This document shows positions 11,989 to 25,000 of a stretch of DNA of 64,000 nt, in pieces. The DNA is taken from NCBI GenBank assembly GCA_030998015.1, contig JARWMV010000234.1, positions 2,046,001-2,110,000 of the forward strand, in the 5' to 3' direction. The notes below the pieces were generated by a model that was not told the origin of the DNA, searched no databases, and saw only the letters and a program-made list of their open reading frames with translations. This DNA is from Ceratorhiza oryzae-sativae (lineage: Eukaryota; Basidiomycota; Agaricomycetes; Cantharellales; Ceratobasidiaceae). How positions within the stretch are numbered: the first letter of the stretch is position 1; the number at the start of each line of letters is the position of its first letter. A program made the translations under genes and the position numbers.

Positions 11989-12306
11989 CTATAGCTCCCC
12001 TCCCCGCTTTACCCTCGTCCTAGGCACCTGGACATCGACACCCCTGACTCCCTCTTGCGTTCTGATCGCTTCAAGAATCTTGGAGCTCTCCTCACCCCCT
12101 GCATCCCACACGTTTTTGGGCACAGAAAACAGCTGAACGTCATCCAGCTCCCCAACCTTTCCTACGTGCTGGATTCCCGAACCTTGAACGGTCTCCATGG
12201 CCCGAGTTGCGAGGGCATTGGGGTTCGAAAAGTGCGGGGATTGGGGCGAGAGCGTGACGGCGAGATAAGTAAACGCTGCATAGTCGAGACGCATCGGGGT
12301 GCTCAT
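11989..12306 (-). CDS. Small conserved-looking hypothetical protein (105 aa)
   Basis: A single-exon ORF of 105 residues begins MSTPMRLDY and ends with a basic tail. Its composition is balanced and coding-like. It is transcribed away from the gene at 12552, with about 245 bp between the two start codons, so the two probably share a bidirectional promoter. No domain, signal peptide or membrane segment is seen. I do not recognise the family. Confidence 0.55.
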   Translation of the reverse strand: MSTPMRLDYAAFTYLAVTLSPQSPHFSNPNALATRAMETVQGSGIQHVGKVGELDDVQLFSVPKNVWDAGGEESSKILEAIRTQEGVRGVDVQVPRTRVKRGGEL

Positions 12307-12551
12307 GGCTGTTCAATATCACTCGTCAGGGCTCCGCCACGGACCGAACAGGGGACAACTTGCGTGTGGTGGACGTCGGGCGCACAGGTCTGGGTGACGT
12401 CAGGGTCCAGCTCTAGCGTGACAGGTCGTGGATCCCGTGGCTGTGTGCTTTTGAGTCTCTTGCGCTTGTCCCCGACCTCGCCTCTGTGTACGCGTTTTTT
12501 TTTTTTTTTCCACGTCTGTTGCGAGCTGTACGAATACGACGAGAATAAAAC

Positions 12552-13324
12552 ATGATTGTCGATAAACGAGGCGGGATGACCCGCACGGATATCACCCAGA
12601 CGTCGGTACGTAGATCTTTCTTTTTGCCAAGCCGTCCAACGGTATTCTTGACGCTCGGGCTCGGACTTGAATTAGTTTCCAACCGCACCCCCGCAATCGA
12701 GTCAACACCATGGACACAAGATACCACAGATCGCTGGGTCCTCTGGAGGTTCGTCTTGACCTACACAGCTTGAACGCAGATTAAACGCCGACCGTCTCTC
12801 CCAGGCTTTCTGGGCCTCGTTATCGGTCTCGGAGTGCTAATCCTCGCATCCTGCATCGGAGTCTACGTCCTCCTGAAAAAACGACGGGACCGAGGCGAGC
12901 CTCTGTGGCGAAAACGCAAAACTGGCAGCGGCGACACCCACACGACGCGGTCCAATCCGCTTTTCGGCGGTCGCAACAAGGGCAAAGGATGGGTCCGGAC
13001 CGGAGACGGAGAGGACGAGTCGTATGCGGACCGTGGAGGGATTGGGCTTCTGCTCCGAGGTCCAGGTCGCGCTCGCCGAATCCGGTGTATGGCAGCAAGG
13101 ATCACGCATCTTCGGCCTCGACTGTCAAACTTTCCGCTGCGCCCGGGCCTTATCCGGATGCGTTTGAGGCGAGGGATTCGATTGATAGTCTCGTCGAGGG
13201 CTCACATGCGTCGAGGGGCAAATATCAAGGTGTAGACAAGCATGATCACGACGATCACGACGCCAAGTATTCGCCGACATCGCCCGATTTCGGACGAGGA
13301 ACAAGGTTCAAGGAGGGAATTTAG
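12552..13324 (+). CDS. Small single-pass membrane protein with cytoplasmic tail
   Basis: Three exons can be built: 12552-12605, 12676-12748 and 12805-13324. All junctions are GT-AG and in phase. The product has a short Ser/His/Gln-rich N-terminus, one strong transmembrane helix (GFLGLVIGLGVLILASCIGV) followed by a stop-transfer KKRRDR, then a basic and acidic hydrophilic tail ending in FKEGI. The tail needs a change of frame near 13050-13065, where one base seems lost inside an RSRSRS-like stretch. The layout resembles the small fungal membrane proteins with a Mid2/WSC-like helix and tail, but the function is unknown. Confidence 0.6.
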
Positions 13325-14752
13325 TTGGTCTCGCGGGTGGCGCTGGATGCTTCTTGCTGGATTGGATCAGTCTGTTTGTGCGTGTAGTTGGATCGGTTTT
13401 ATTAATTGTGCTTGCTGATTGCTGATGGTACGGTTTCGGATCTTGGCGTCGTCAATGGATTTGTATAACTTATGGTCAGTTTGTGAAAATGCAACCAAAT
13501 TCAATACACATATGTTGCTGAACAACAGTTGAAAATAACCCCATACCCAAAATTAGAAAAATCGCAACTTCTAGGGCCGTACTGAATATAGATTCTTATT
13601 AAGACTTGAAAATACGGACCTGCAGATGAGTGTTTTAGGGGGGGGATATAACGGGTAAATGATGGGACTTACAGCCCCCGGGGAGTGGCGGCGGTCCGGA
13701 ATTATTGGTGTGTATTGCGCAGCAGGCCAGCGGAGGGGCCGCTTCTACGAGGCTTACTTCATGCCGGTCTCTAATCCTGTCCGGCCCGCGACAATAAACA
13801 TCAGCAATTTGTCGGAGATCTGTTGTGGCTGAGTACGCGCCTAATCTTCTCAGACCTCAAAGAATTCTTTCGCGTTCTCTTCAAATAACCGAAGATTTTC
13901 TGGTATCAAGTCCAACACGTTACCAAACTTAGTGTCATGGTGTACGCAATAAAGGTCTTGGCAACTGGAACAGATGCCTATCTCTTCCTCTTGTATGCTA
14001 GTGCTAGGGGTAACGTATGATTCTCGCTGACCCTGCTTGGACCGTGTTTAATTTCGAGTTTGTGATTAGGTTCTGTAGATGTTGAATAGAGCGATAGGGA
14101 GTAAAAATATATTCTTTTGTGACTTTCGTACGTGAGGGTTTAAACGGTTTGTCGCTAATTACTGCTGCAATCAGAGCGACACTGACAATTTAGGCTCTAC
14201 ATATGACAAGCATAATATTCACTTGTCTGATCACTGTGCAACTCGGCCTCAGCGTTTTGATTGAGGCTACGGGGGGGGGGGGCGTCGCTGCAAAATCTAG
14301 AATCAATCACAGAAAATATGATGCGGCACAGAGAGTCTAGAATCAATCATCGGAGCTAGAGTACGGTTCAAGCTAATCCGCTCTATGCTTGGCTGCATAG
14401 GTCGCTAGTAGTGTTAAAGCCCCCAGAGTCGATTCACTCACAGCAAGCTGTTCAGGAACTGACCAGCTTGGAGTCTCCAAGTCAAGTGAAAATCAACGAT
14501 CTGTTATATTATTAGCCTGTTTTGTCATTCCGTATGACTACTGACAGGAAGACTAATAGAGGAGGCAGTGGTCGAAGCAGCCGGATTCGACGGAATTAGC
14601 CACACAAGTTACTGATGTAACGCAGGAGGATCATTACAGGCCCAGCCGCCGACACGTGACATTGTTGTTCTCTCGTCGCGTCCTTGCTTTTTTGGCATCT
14701 ACCTTCTGAAATATAGGATGCCCTAGCCTTGCATACTGCTTGAACCTCAAAT
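13325..14752. other. Gene-free interval upstream of REV1
   Basis: No supported gene is present. It contains a G8 run at 13638-13645 and a G12 run at 14271-14282. A 14-bp direct repeat (TCTAGAATCAATCA) occurs at 14296-14309 and 14336-14349. The last about 100 bp should hold the REV1 promoter. Confidence 0.5.
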
Positions 14753-17700
14753 ATGTCTCAGAACAAGACCTTGTCTGCGACAAAATCTGCGCCATTGGCC
14801 AAGAACGACTCTCAATCCTCTGATTACTTTGACGACGATCCTGCATTCGCCGAAGCGCTAGCCACGCTAGATGAACGCGCTTTATTTGGATCCCAACCTC
14901 TTGCCTGCCTTGATAATGTATCCGAAGATCTAGTAGATTCGACCAAGCCGTCAAGCCAAGGACGTAAACGCAAGCGATCTCCGTCTCCAGCAGCTGGCCA
15001 AGAGAATTCTCAGGAAGATCCACCGAGAAACGAGCACTCTAGCTCTGGAAATGACCCAAACGCTACGGAGAGTACCCCGAAACCTCGTTTTCCTACGTTT
15101 GATCCAGGTAGCTCTGTTACACCCAAGTCAGATACGTACGATGCGTCCAAATTTGGAGGTTTCTCGGATTACTTTCGACGTAAACGAGCCAAGTTGCAGA
15201 ACCAAAACGCGAATCTTGGCACACAAGATGAACCTTCTTCGCAGTCTAGCATATTCAAGTCTGTCGCGGTATATGTACGTGTTGTTTTTTTGTGTAATTT
15301 AGACCATGATTCATACCGTCGTTCAGATCACAGGACGCGTGAATCCTTCGCTGCAGATTCTGAGGGCATTGATTACCCGGCATGGTGGAGTGCATCACGC
15401 CTATCTCGATCGCAAAGAAATGGTGTAAGCACTCAATCCGAATCTATGCTCCTCAGATTTCTGAGATGCCTTTAGGACGCATGTGATCACAAGTGGACTG
15501 ACCCCGGCCAAGGCTGTCGAGTTCAAAAATATGAAAGTTGTTCGTCCCGAGTGGATCGTAGAAAGTATAGCTGCCAAAAAGCTTTTACCTTGGTCCAATT
15601 ATCGATGGGTTCCTCGATCGGATGGGTCGACCCAGTCGATCACGCCGAATACGCCCCTTCCTTCATCTTCGATTCCCTTCCCACAAAGTTCCCCTATCAG
15701 CCCCCTTTCAAGCACAAACCCGCCTGAACAGAAGACAGCAAATGTCACCAAGAATTTAGACTCTACGTCGCCTCCAATTGGGGACTCCGTTCAACCTACG
15801 AAGAATGATTTGTCGCTTCAACCTCCTGAGGCTAACTCGCCCATCTCTCGGGCTGCTTTGCCTCCTGTTGTATTGGATTTACCGCCCACCGGTACTGAGC
15901 CTCCTAGGACCAACGAGCCTATGAATCGACCCCGAGCCGTGTCACATTCTCGCATGCCCCCGCCGGCAGCACCGTCTGGACCGTCTAAACCTTCGTACGC
16001 CGCACACAAATCGAACCCAGAAGCCGAGAGACTGATGAAGTCGGCAGAGTGGAGAGAGACTCACACTGCTGCCTCTGGGGAAACGTATATTCAAGGATAC
16101 TACCAACATTCTCGGCTGCATCATCTATCCAAGTGGAAAGCTGAACTTCGAGATCTGGTGATGAAAGCCCAAGAGGATGCCGAATCCCAAATCTCGCCAA
16201 ATATTCTTGGTATTGATTCTCTGGGATCTCGGAGAAAGGATAAAGGAAAGGGACGGGCGAACGAAAAGGTCATAATGCATTGCGATTTTGATTCGTTTTT
16301 CGTTTCTGCTGGTTTGATTGCCCGACCAGAGCTCAAGGGCAAACCCGTTGTTGTGTGTCACGCGTCTGGTGCAGGATCTGGGCATAGCACGAGTGAAATT
16401 GCGAGTGCTAGCTATGCGGCCAGGGCATTTGGGGTTAAGAATGGCATGAGGTGGGTAGGAATTCCTGTAAACGTGACCTCGAGTAATGTTTTATTCTAGT
16501 TTAGGTCAAGCACGACAGCTCTGCCCAGATATTCAGACAATTCCATATGAATTCGAACGGTAAGAAACCTTTTCTTACCATTATTTTTGCCCATTCCTCA
16601 TAGCATGATCTCAGATACAAGGAACTATCGCTCAAGTTTTACACTATCCTGATGAGGATCTCGGACGACCTTCAGGCAGTATCCATTGACGAGGCTCTGA
16701 TCGACGTTACGACAGCCATTGAAGCACTCCGAGCAAACGATCACAAAACGGGCGACTTCGTGCTGAGCCCTATGAGAAACAAATGGCTGAAAAGATCAGA
16801 GGCGAAGTCCGAGCGGCTACAGGATGCGAGAGTCAGTTTCCCTAGCATATACCCCCAAAGTGCCAGACTAATCATGCGAAATCTAGTAAGCATCGGTATT
16901 GGCCCAAATATCATGCTGGCCCGTCTGGCCACCAAACGCGCAAAGCCCGCTGGTTCTTTCTACCTTTCGATTGCCGAGGCACCGTCACATGTGTCCGAGC
17001 TAGATATTGTGAATCTCCATGGGTTCGCCGGTGCCGTGCGAGATAAAGCCATCTCTAGTTTTGGAACGAGCAAGCTCGGCGACCTCGCCGGGAAGAGCAA
17101 AGAAACGTTACAGAAGGCACTTGGAGATAAGAGTGGGGAACGCATATGGAATGCCATCCGAGGGATTGATGACCGGGTTTTGGAGAGTGATAAACCAAGA
17201 AAGTCAGTATCCGCTGACGTGAATGTGAGTTTTCTTTTCATCTGTCGAGATCACTCTTGCTTATCGCAATCGCAGTATGGTATTCGTTTCGAGAGTAACG
17301 AGCATGCAGAGAAGTTCATGCATGGTCTTGCGAAAGAGGTTTCGGATCGTCTCAAGGCCATTCAGAAGCGTGGTCGCAGCCTGACACTCAAAATCATGAA
17401 GCGCCATCCCGAAGCTCCTAGGGAAGCTCCAAAAGTACGTGAAGAACTGTTCTCGCTCGAGTTTACTCTCACCATAAGATAATAGTTCATGGGACATGGC
17501 AAATGTGAAACCTTTAACAAAACTTGCTCAATTTCAGGCCCGCGAGGTTCCGCAACAGATGACCCAAATACTATCGGTAATGAGGCATGGAGGCTCTTAA
17601 AAGCTATGGCTTTCGACCCTACGGAGTTGCGTGGAATTGGAATCCAGATCCAGAAGCTGGAAGAGGCTACCACTGAGGCTCCAAGCGCGCCACAAGGCCA

Positions 17701-18703
17701 GCTGGTAATGCGCTTTCAGCAAGCAGCTGCAGCTGCTATCAACAAACCAGCGCTGGCTAAAAATTCTGTTCGGAAACCCCCTCCCCTTGCTGCTCAAGTC
17801 TCTATTATTGACGTTGATGCCTTGGATGAACCGACCCCGAAGCCACCGCCCGGTCGTAAAGAGACTCCCTTTGACTTGACTATGCTCTCTCAACTGGATG
17901 ATGATGGCGTTGCCAAGATCATGAATGGTGGGGACCGGGCCCGTTCGCTTTCTGTCCCAAGAAACGGGCCAGCTCCACCTGGCTGCTCGAAATCCGCATC
18001 TCTCTCGCCCCGGCGCGTTCAGAACACCAAACGACTGACGAATATGGGTCCGCCAACTACGATACCTGATCGATCCAGATTTTATCCTATTTTCGGTCGG
18101 CAACTAGCCCCTATTCCAGATTACGAGCTTGTATCGCTAGATATCGACCCTATAGCTTATGCCAAAATGACAAGAGAGGAGCAGAAGGCCCTAGTATTTG
18201 CCCGCCGCGCAGAGAAGGGACTAGATGGAGCCGGTCGGCCGATGCCAAAGCGAAAGCGACGAATCCAGGTATCTACTGCCAATCGCATCTACAAGAATAT
18301 TCAAGCAGTCAGAATCGAACTTCCGACCCTTCGAGCCGCGAAACCCGGTGCAATTCCAGTAGCCGAGACGGACGATATTCAAGACATGATGCGCGCCTGG
18401 GTCGAGACAAAGGTTTCCAAGGAACTCGGACCTGATCCTCGTGAGGTCGCGCATTTCAGACGTTTCCTCGAGAAGTCTATGGCAACAGATTTAGGAATGC
18501 AAAGAACGGTCGAAGTGATGAAGTGGTGGAGGCAAGTTTGTATGAATAGCTGGGGGGCTGATGAAGAACGGCGAGGACAGTACGGAAGAGAGTGGTGGGA
18601 CGCGTGGTGGGAAATAAAGGATAGTCTTGATGCAATAGTCAAGGCCCGGCTTGGCGGGAAACTCAATTGGGCTAAGACAGGTAACCTATATTCTTATTTG
18701 TAA
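14753..18703 (+). CDS. REV1: DNA repair protein REV1 (Y-family deoxycytidyl transferase)
   Basis: REV1 inserts dCMP opposite damaged bases and scaffolds translesion synthesis in the nucleus. Exons: 14753-15274, 15327-15424, 15476-16450, 16500-16559, 16615-16831, 16887-17224, 17276-17434, 17486-18703. A BRCT domain spans exons 1-3 (ITGRV to WIVES). The Y-family catalytic core begins at HCDFDSFF (about 16278) and includes SIDEALIDV (16682), SIGIGPNIMLARLATKRAKP and the helix-hairpin-helix region. The polymerase-associated little finger carries FMGHGKCETFNK at 17486. The C-terminal about 110 residues form the REV1 C-terminal interaction domain. The frame breaks once, between 16723 and 16765: the EKIRGEVRAATGCE block is one base out from SIDEALIDV. 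All introns are 50-55 bp. Confidence 0.92.
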
Positions 18704-19624
18704 CATTCAGCTTCGGGATTTATGGAAATGTACATCATTTAGTCGACTAGAACACATATCTATATTTCATGTTTTGAAGATCGGTCAGGTCCTAAAACAC
18801 AGCTCAATAGTAGGGCGATAAACTGGTTTAGCATACAGACACTTACCACATCTGTGACTTCGGAAACCTCCAATTCAGAATGCTCTTGAAGGGCCTTCCT
18901 TAGTTTATTCTCTCTTGCCAGTCGGCTTCGAATCACCAGCAATAATACTATGTGACAACTATAACAAAACCAATGGCTGGGTGGATTCAATATGAGCTCG
19001 CATACATTCAGTTGAAATCGCCCACCAAACCGTGGCAAATAGGTTCTTTTCTAAAATTGGAATAAACTCTCTGACAATCAGATGCTTATTGTGAGGCTCA
19101 CCGAGGTTTGTATCTCTCTAAAAAAATGCAAATATAATTCATCCGTATTGCCGTGGATCAACCGGCGATGGACATATCTTGCCACATCTGGGGCCCAATT
19201 AAATTTCCGCCACAGTATGCCGATAGTAGGATAGCATGGATGCTAATTTACAGTAGGAACATTGAAATTAGCACTATCAGGTGGGAAGATGCTCACGTTG
19301 AACGTTTTGTATGCCCTACCGTACTCGAGGTCACCAAGGCCTGTACAATGACCATGTAGTTAGCATGTGAAACTGTAGTCCTGCCTATATGCCCACCTGC
19401 TAGGTAGTGGATATTAGCAAACGGATTTTGTTTGACCACGGGAGAGAAGTGACAAGCATGGCAGAGAGAACATCCGATACCATGTACGGTGATCCAACGT
19501 AAGCTTGGGCGTCGCCAAAGCATTCCACCAGCTCCACGCCACTATATATCGTGAAAAATAAATAAATTTTAACTAAAGTTAGTCATATCTATTTGTATTA
19601 GAACTTGCTCTCAATAAGCCCATC
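18704..19624. other. Interval with possible degraded coding sequence, no supported gene
   Basis: The minus strand has open stretches at 18760-19038 and 19293-19523 that look like fragments of one decayed protein. One fragment has a cysteine/histidine cluster (GIGCSLCHACHFSP) faintly recalling KDZ-type transposases, but this is too weak to name. The interval ends at the solo LTR's target site. Confidence 0.3.
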
Positions 19625-19929
19625 TAACGTGTTGAATTTACAATCATATGCGTGTATGTATGCGCATATTTGTTTCTGTTTCGTATCCCCCCTCTCTGAT
19701 ATCATGCGCGAGTTCGCGGGAACCCCCTTTCTTCTTCCTTAGTTCTCTACCTTCGTAGTTGAGCTAAGGTATCGTATTTTCTTTCCTTTCTCATGTATTC
19801 TATTCACACTGTACTCTGTAGTACGATTTGTATCTTAGGTACAGTATATACACCAGTTCTCTACCTTCGTAGTTGAGCTAAGTACGATTTGTATCTTAGC
19901 CACGAATTACCTCCCTGCGTGAGATAACG
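19625..19929 (+). repeat. Solo LTR of the same copia family with target-site duplication
   Basis: The LTR itself is 19630-19924 (295 bp), beginning TGTTGAAT and ending GTGAGA. It is bordered on both sides by TAACG (19625-19629 and 19925-19929), a 5-bp duplication typical of copia integration. It differs from the 3' LTR at several sites (near 19723, 19785, 19818, 19852 and 19904), so it is older. It arose by LTR-LTR recombination. Confidence 0.95.
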
Positions 19930-20235
19930 TTCCGAGAAGCGTGGTCTGGAATCGAGTGAATCCCAGCGATTCAACAATGAGACTATACGCAAATGAGTGT
20001 ATGCAGCTACAACACAGCAGCTACAATACCTGCACCGGATTCCTATGGAAGTCGGTATATTGCTGAAAAGCGAAAACGACGCAAATAGTCAGGTTTTGAG
20101 ACTCCCCAGAGCTTCGTAGAAGCTAGCCAGGGAGCAAGATCAATGGGCAGTGGTAAGTGGACAAGAGCATATAACCCTAGTGTTCCGATCTCCAATCTCG
20201 CCGACCCAGATCTGGAATCCGCAATTAGCAATAAG

Positions 20236-21408
20236 AAATTCAGAAAATGCCTCGCATACCAGTTTCGTGCTCCCGTAGACGCTCAATCACCAATTTGCGC
20301 TCTTTCAAGTTAAGGAAAGGTGCAGTTGAAACAGAATCCTGGAAGTAGACCCAGTATGCAATGGCAGTGGCGAACGTCAAGGCTACGTTTGTAAGTGTAA
20401 ATCTGCCTACGACGTGATTTTGTCCAACGTAATGCATCCCTGCTTTGCTCATCACTGCCAAGGAGCCAACCAACCAGAACCAATCCAAAGAGCGCCATAC
20501 CCCATAAGATTTGATATAATTTGAGCTGCCGAGTGGGTAAGCGACGAGAATCGACAAAATTATCACAGTTTGCCGGTGCCATTCATCAAAACTAATACGC
20601 TGTAAGCATAACTATCGCCTGAGAACTCTTTTTCAACTCACACCAATAGCCTAGCCGTGAGCTCTGTTCTTTCTTGGTATAAAACGTTGAAGTCACCAAG
20701 AGAAACCCTGACGTGATTGAACCTTCGCAGACTCCGAGGGCAAACCTGCAGATCACAAGTCCTGCGAATGACAATCGAATCGACTGGAGGAGCATTGCCG
20801 TGTCCCAAATCTACATATTAAAATTAGTGCATTTGTTTTCAATAGTTACGAATCCGATACTGCGCATGAAGATATTGATAGATAGCCACTTTCCAATCGG
20901 AAAATGTTGCAACGCTACGTTTTGTCTGGGTACTAGAACATCAGCACAAGTAGCAAATGGTTAAAAATACTAACTAAAACGCAAACATAAGGTACTCCAA
21001 GTACAAGATAGAACCTAGCCAGTTGTTTATGATAGGTTAGACACGAAAACACACCACTGAGTAGCCGGTATCCTCAAAACCTGCCAACCATCGGCATTCG
21101 TCGCAGCTATCGCGAGATTTGAACGTACTAGCTAGCACTAAGATTATTATCCTCTATAAAACCAAGTACCGCCCGCTCGCCCAAGAGTTGTTTTATCCAG
21201 ATACTGGACAGCATATACTTTCCCACAAATGATTAAGAGCGAACAAGTCAGACCAGTAAAATCTACGCAACATCATTAGAGGTAACAGGTTTCGGTCAAA
21301 ATTTTGCCCCAGATTTAAAGCAGACGCCTCGTCTAGGACCGCTTTGTCGTCAAGGCTTGCATGGTCCGCAGCTTGGGGGGGGGGCGTTGGTATCAAAAGC
21401 CAATACAA
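20236..21408 (-). pseudogene. DAL5-family (anion:cation symporter) MFS permease, decayed
   Basis: Several blocks of a Dal5/allantoate-type permease occur in order on the minus strand. The N-terminus lies at 21193-21408 (FDRNLLPLMML). A membrane helix with YLEYLMFAF and FPIGKWLSINIF lies near 20860-21000. The conserved motif RFALGVCEGSITSGFLLVTS and FYTKKEQ lies at 20645-20795. The central loop and the YWVYFQDS, LKERKLVIERLREHETG block lie at 20240-20570. The blocks are in different frames, one base is missing near 20930, conserved helices are absent between 21000 and 21190, and the second half of the transporter is gone. Genes of this family import small organic anions such as vitamins and ureides. 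This copy cannot make a working protein as read. Confidence 0.75.
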
Positions 21409-22081
21409 GGCAAAATCACACCCATACTCGATCTTGCCTTGTAGTGGGCTGGTACTCCAAATGCTCAGTGCTTTCAGTTGACCTTCTTAACAGTCCGAAC
21501 GTAGGGAGTTATGGTATAAGGGGTGGTGAAAAACAAGCGGATGATTAAAGGTGCCCAAAGTGGACCGCCTATCACGTGATCACAAGGTCGGCTTTCTCTG
21601 CAAGTCGATACTTGGTCAGGAGCCTTGTGATGGTCCGAGCTCCATATTGTAACTTGCACCCTAAACCCCGTTTACTCCGCTAAAATTTGGCCCAAATATC
21701 TACTTGGGATCCAAGCAGATACCTCGGGGGGATGAAGGCCGGACAACTCAACCCGGCCATGAATTTGAGCTTGGACACAACGACTTAGATCTTGGCTTTC
21801 ATGTCGCAATGCCATCCACTCGGACTTGTCACACGAACAAGACCATCTGGGGGTTTATCCATAGTATGCTTGGATGAATGCTATGGCACCATGCCCTCGC
21901 TCACATTGAGATTGCGCCTTTGGATACAACGGCCTAGGTCGCCGACGTGATCCCGGCTCGGCAGCTAATTAGGCCGAGACCGGAGATGGACCCTGACCTC
22001 TTTTGTGCGCGGGGCCAAACAACGGACAATGGAAGCGACAATCACCAGCATGGGCGCGCGTACAAAAGCGGAGCGTTGCTC
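21409..22081. other. Intergenic interval upstream of the cysteine-rich membrane protein gene
   Basis: No supported gene. It contains a run of about nine G near 21376 and short tracts without structure. The promoter of the gene at 22082 should be here, but no clear TATA box is seen. Confidence 0.4.
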
Positions 22082-25000
22082 ATGCGCGTCTGCAGTCTCG
22101 TTTACGCCATGATCCTTGTTGTGTATCTTGTCGCAGTGCTGGCACTCGTTTGTGAGTGGGTTCTCTGCGGCGTCGACGACAAGCGCTGACCACCATCCCA
22201 GCGGCCGAGCAACCCACAGTTTGCTCACCAACCCAATGTATCGCTGGCTCTACCAACGTCACCCGTGAGTGCTCTGTCTGAGACTGGAGCTTTGCTAATG
22301 CCCTCCAAGTTGGCGCCACTTTCTCTTCTGTCATTCTTTTACCAGGAACATATTCATCGACATCACCTGTAGCCTCGATACTTCCATCGCTCTCCACAAT
22401 CTCCCCCACGGCTCAATCTGGCATAACCGTGTCCCCTCAAGCACTCTCGTACCCCTTGACTGTCTCTCTACCTGCCGGAGTACTCGCCTTTGCATCCCCA
22501 AACTATGTGGGGAGCGCCACGCCCATCTCCCTCTCCCCGAATCTCACCGATTCGCCGCGTCTCCCAGCCTCGCTCGCCATACCACCCAACGTGGCGGTTA
22601 CGTTTCGCTCAGCCTCTTCCTCGGCATCGCTGGTCCTCTTCTCTTCGGCGCCTGATACAGCTCAGCTCCCCTCTCTCGCTCCAGACTTGGCCTTGTCAAC
22701 TGTCCAGTCCACGGGTTGTACTCCTGCTTGTACCTCTGGTGGTGCTTGCTCGGCAAACGGCACCTGTGTTTGCGCGCCTGGTTTTACCGGCGCCCTGTGC
22801 GAGCAATGTGCTCCCGGTCACTTTGGTCCGTCATGCCAACAATGTGATGACACTGGATGCTGCGAGGACGGCATGACTGGGAGCGGGAAATGCTTTGGAG
22901 CCAAGAGCAAGACTAGTCTTCAAACATGTGGTTGCGACAAGGGTATATGTGGAAGTGATGGCAGTTGTACATGCAATCCCGGGTGGGCGGATGGCCAGGC
23001 TACAAACAGCAACAATGCGACCAAATGCAGCGTCTGTGCGTCAGGCTTCTTCTTGGACCCATCTGGCGACTGCCAAGGTACGTTGTGACTAACATTCATC
23101 GGGTCATGCAGCTGAACGTGTCTTTAGTTTGCTCCCAAGGATGCTCCGCTTGTGCGGCTGCTTCGGGTATTTGCACCACCTGTCAATCGGGCTTCTCACC
23201 CGATCCAAGCGATCGCACGCGTTGTGCTCCTTCACCCTCTACCTCCGCCGTGACTTGCACCGATGGCCAATTCCTCGATTCCACAACAGGCGCATGCTTC
23301 CCATGCTCGCCATTATGCAAAACCTGCACAGGCCCCCTCTCGACTCAGTGTGTCACATGCGGTGCTGGGCAATTCATGGCCCCAGGTGGGCGATGTATTA
23401 CCGTCGATGGCGGAGGGGTCTGTCAGGGAACAAAGTTAATTGCAAATAACGCCAAGGGAATCTGCGATGGTTCGTGACCCTTTGTTCTTCCACTCTCGAT
23501 CTCTCCCTTGTCCTAACTTTATTTACGTCTCGACAGCCTGCCCGTCAACATGCACATCATGCTCCATTTCTTCCTTTTCTGTCGTTTCTAAACCCGACGA
23601 GGTCACCTGCTCTGCATGTTTACCCGGTTTCGTTCTCACACCCCAAGGCAAATGTGCCTCCACATGCCCTGCTGGAACATTTGTCAACCCCTCCGACGGG
23701 TTTACCTGCACTGCGTGCGACCCTGGATGCGCAGAGTGCGTTGGGAGCGCCACCTTTTGCACGGCCTGTCCAAATGGAGGTGCCCAGGATGGGAAATGCG
23801 TCAACGCCTGTCCGACCGGAACATTCCTTTCGCAATCTCTCACCCCTCCCTCTAACTCTACTGCTCCTCGCGGGAACACATGCCTCGCGTGCCACTCGGA
23901 CTGCGCAACATGCTCTGGCTCGTCCAATAACCAATGTTCGTCTTGCCCTCCAACCCGGCCGGTAAATCAAGATGGCCGATGCCTCCCTGCTTCGTCATGT
24001 GGTGCTCAAGCGTACTTTGATTCTGGTGCTGCAACGTGCAAGCAATGCGATGTCGGCTGTTTGAATTGCGTGGGTGCCGGAGCAGGAATGTGCAGCTCTT
24101 GTGCGGATGGCAAGGTTCTCAGCGGTGGGAGGTGTATCGATGCTGGATGTCAAGGTGGAATGATGTTTGGCGTTTGCTTTGCTTCGCTCGTGGTCGTTTC
24201 CCCCTCTTCGAAACCACGATCGGCTTCACCTCTTCAAATTGCACTCGCATCGACGGCTTCGCTCGCTCTTTTGATTCTTGCTCTGCTCGTTGGCGTCGTC
24301 GTGCCCGGAATCGCCGTGCAAAGGAAACCGCTGCGTTTGCCGATACATTACCCGATACAAAGGACAAACGATGGAATTGGGGACGGGTTTGGAGAATGGG
24401 AGAATTACAGCGCCGGAGAGACCAAGGCTGGCTCTCGGGATTAAACTTGGCCAGAAAGAAGAGCCGAAAGCAATTCCATCGCGAGATGAGTCTCAGGCGG
24501 CTGGACGGTACCGGACCTCGTGCGAGCCGCAACATGAATCCCGATCGGGATTGGGAAAGTGGCACGATTGCCTCTGGGGATCGTTGGGGGTCGAATGGGA
24601 GGCGTGATTGGAGGTCGAGTGACGCCGAGTCGAGTGTTGTTTTCAATCGGTCGGTTCCGATCCCGCCGTTTAGCGATCGGGATTCGTTGGAGTCGAGGCG
24701 GACGGACTTTTGGAGGGAGTCACTCGATCAGCGCGAGTTGCCTGGGGCGTTTGGGGGAATCAACCCCGAGTCCCATTTTGCCAAGACGTTGACTGCGAGA
24801 AAGGAGACTCCCCCTCCGGTGGTTCCCAAGGCTCCGTCTGTCAAGTCTGTGACGCCTGATCTTACGGGCACTCGGGTCGTTACTCCTGATCAAACTGGGG
24901 CATCAGCGCATACCTTTGGCGTTTCAGCTTCTCCGCTCATCAATCTATCGAATACCGGCCAGATGGATGTTCATCGAACGGCACATCTGTTGCGCAATCC

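Noticed and set aside
14271..14349. G12 run and nearby 14-bp direct repeat as a regulatory element
   Set aside because: Several similar G or C runs occur across the window at unrelated sites, and the repeat is short and single, so no function can be supported.
18760..19523. KDZ-type transposase remnant on the minus strand
   Set aside because: Only a Cys/His cluster and a vague spacing match; no catalytic acids or flanking repeats could be recognised.
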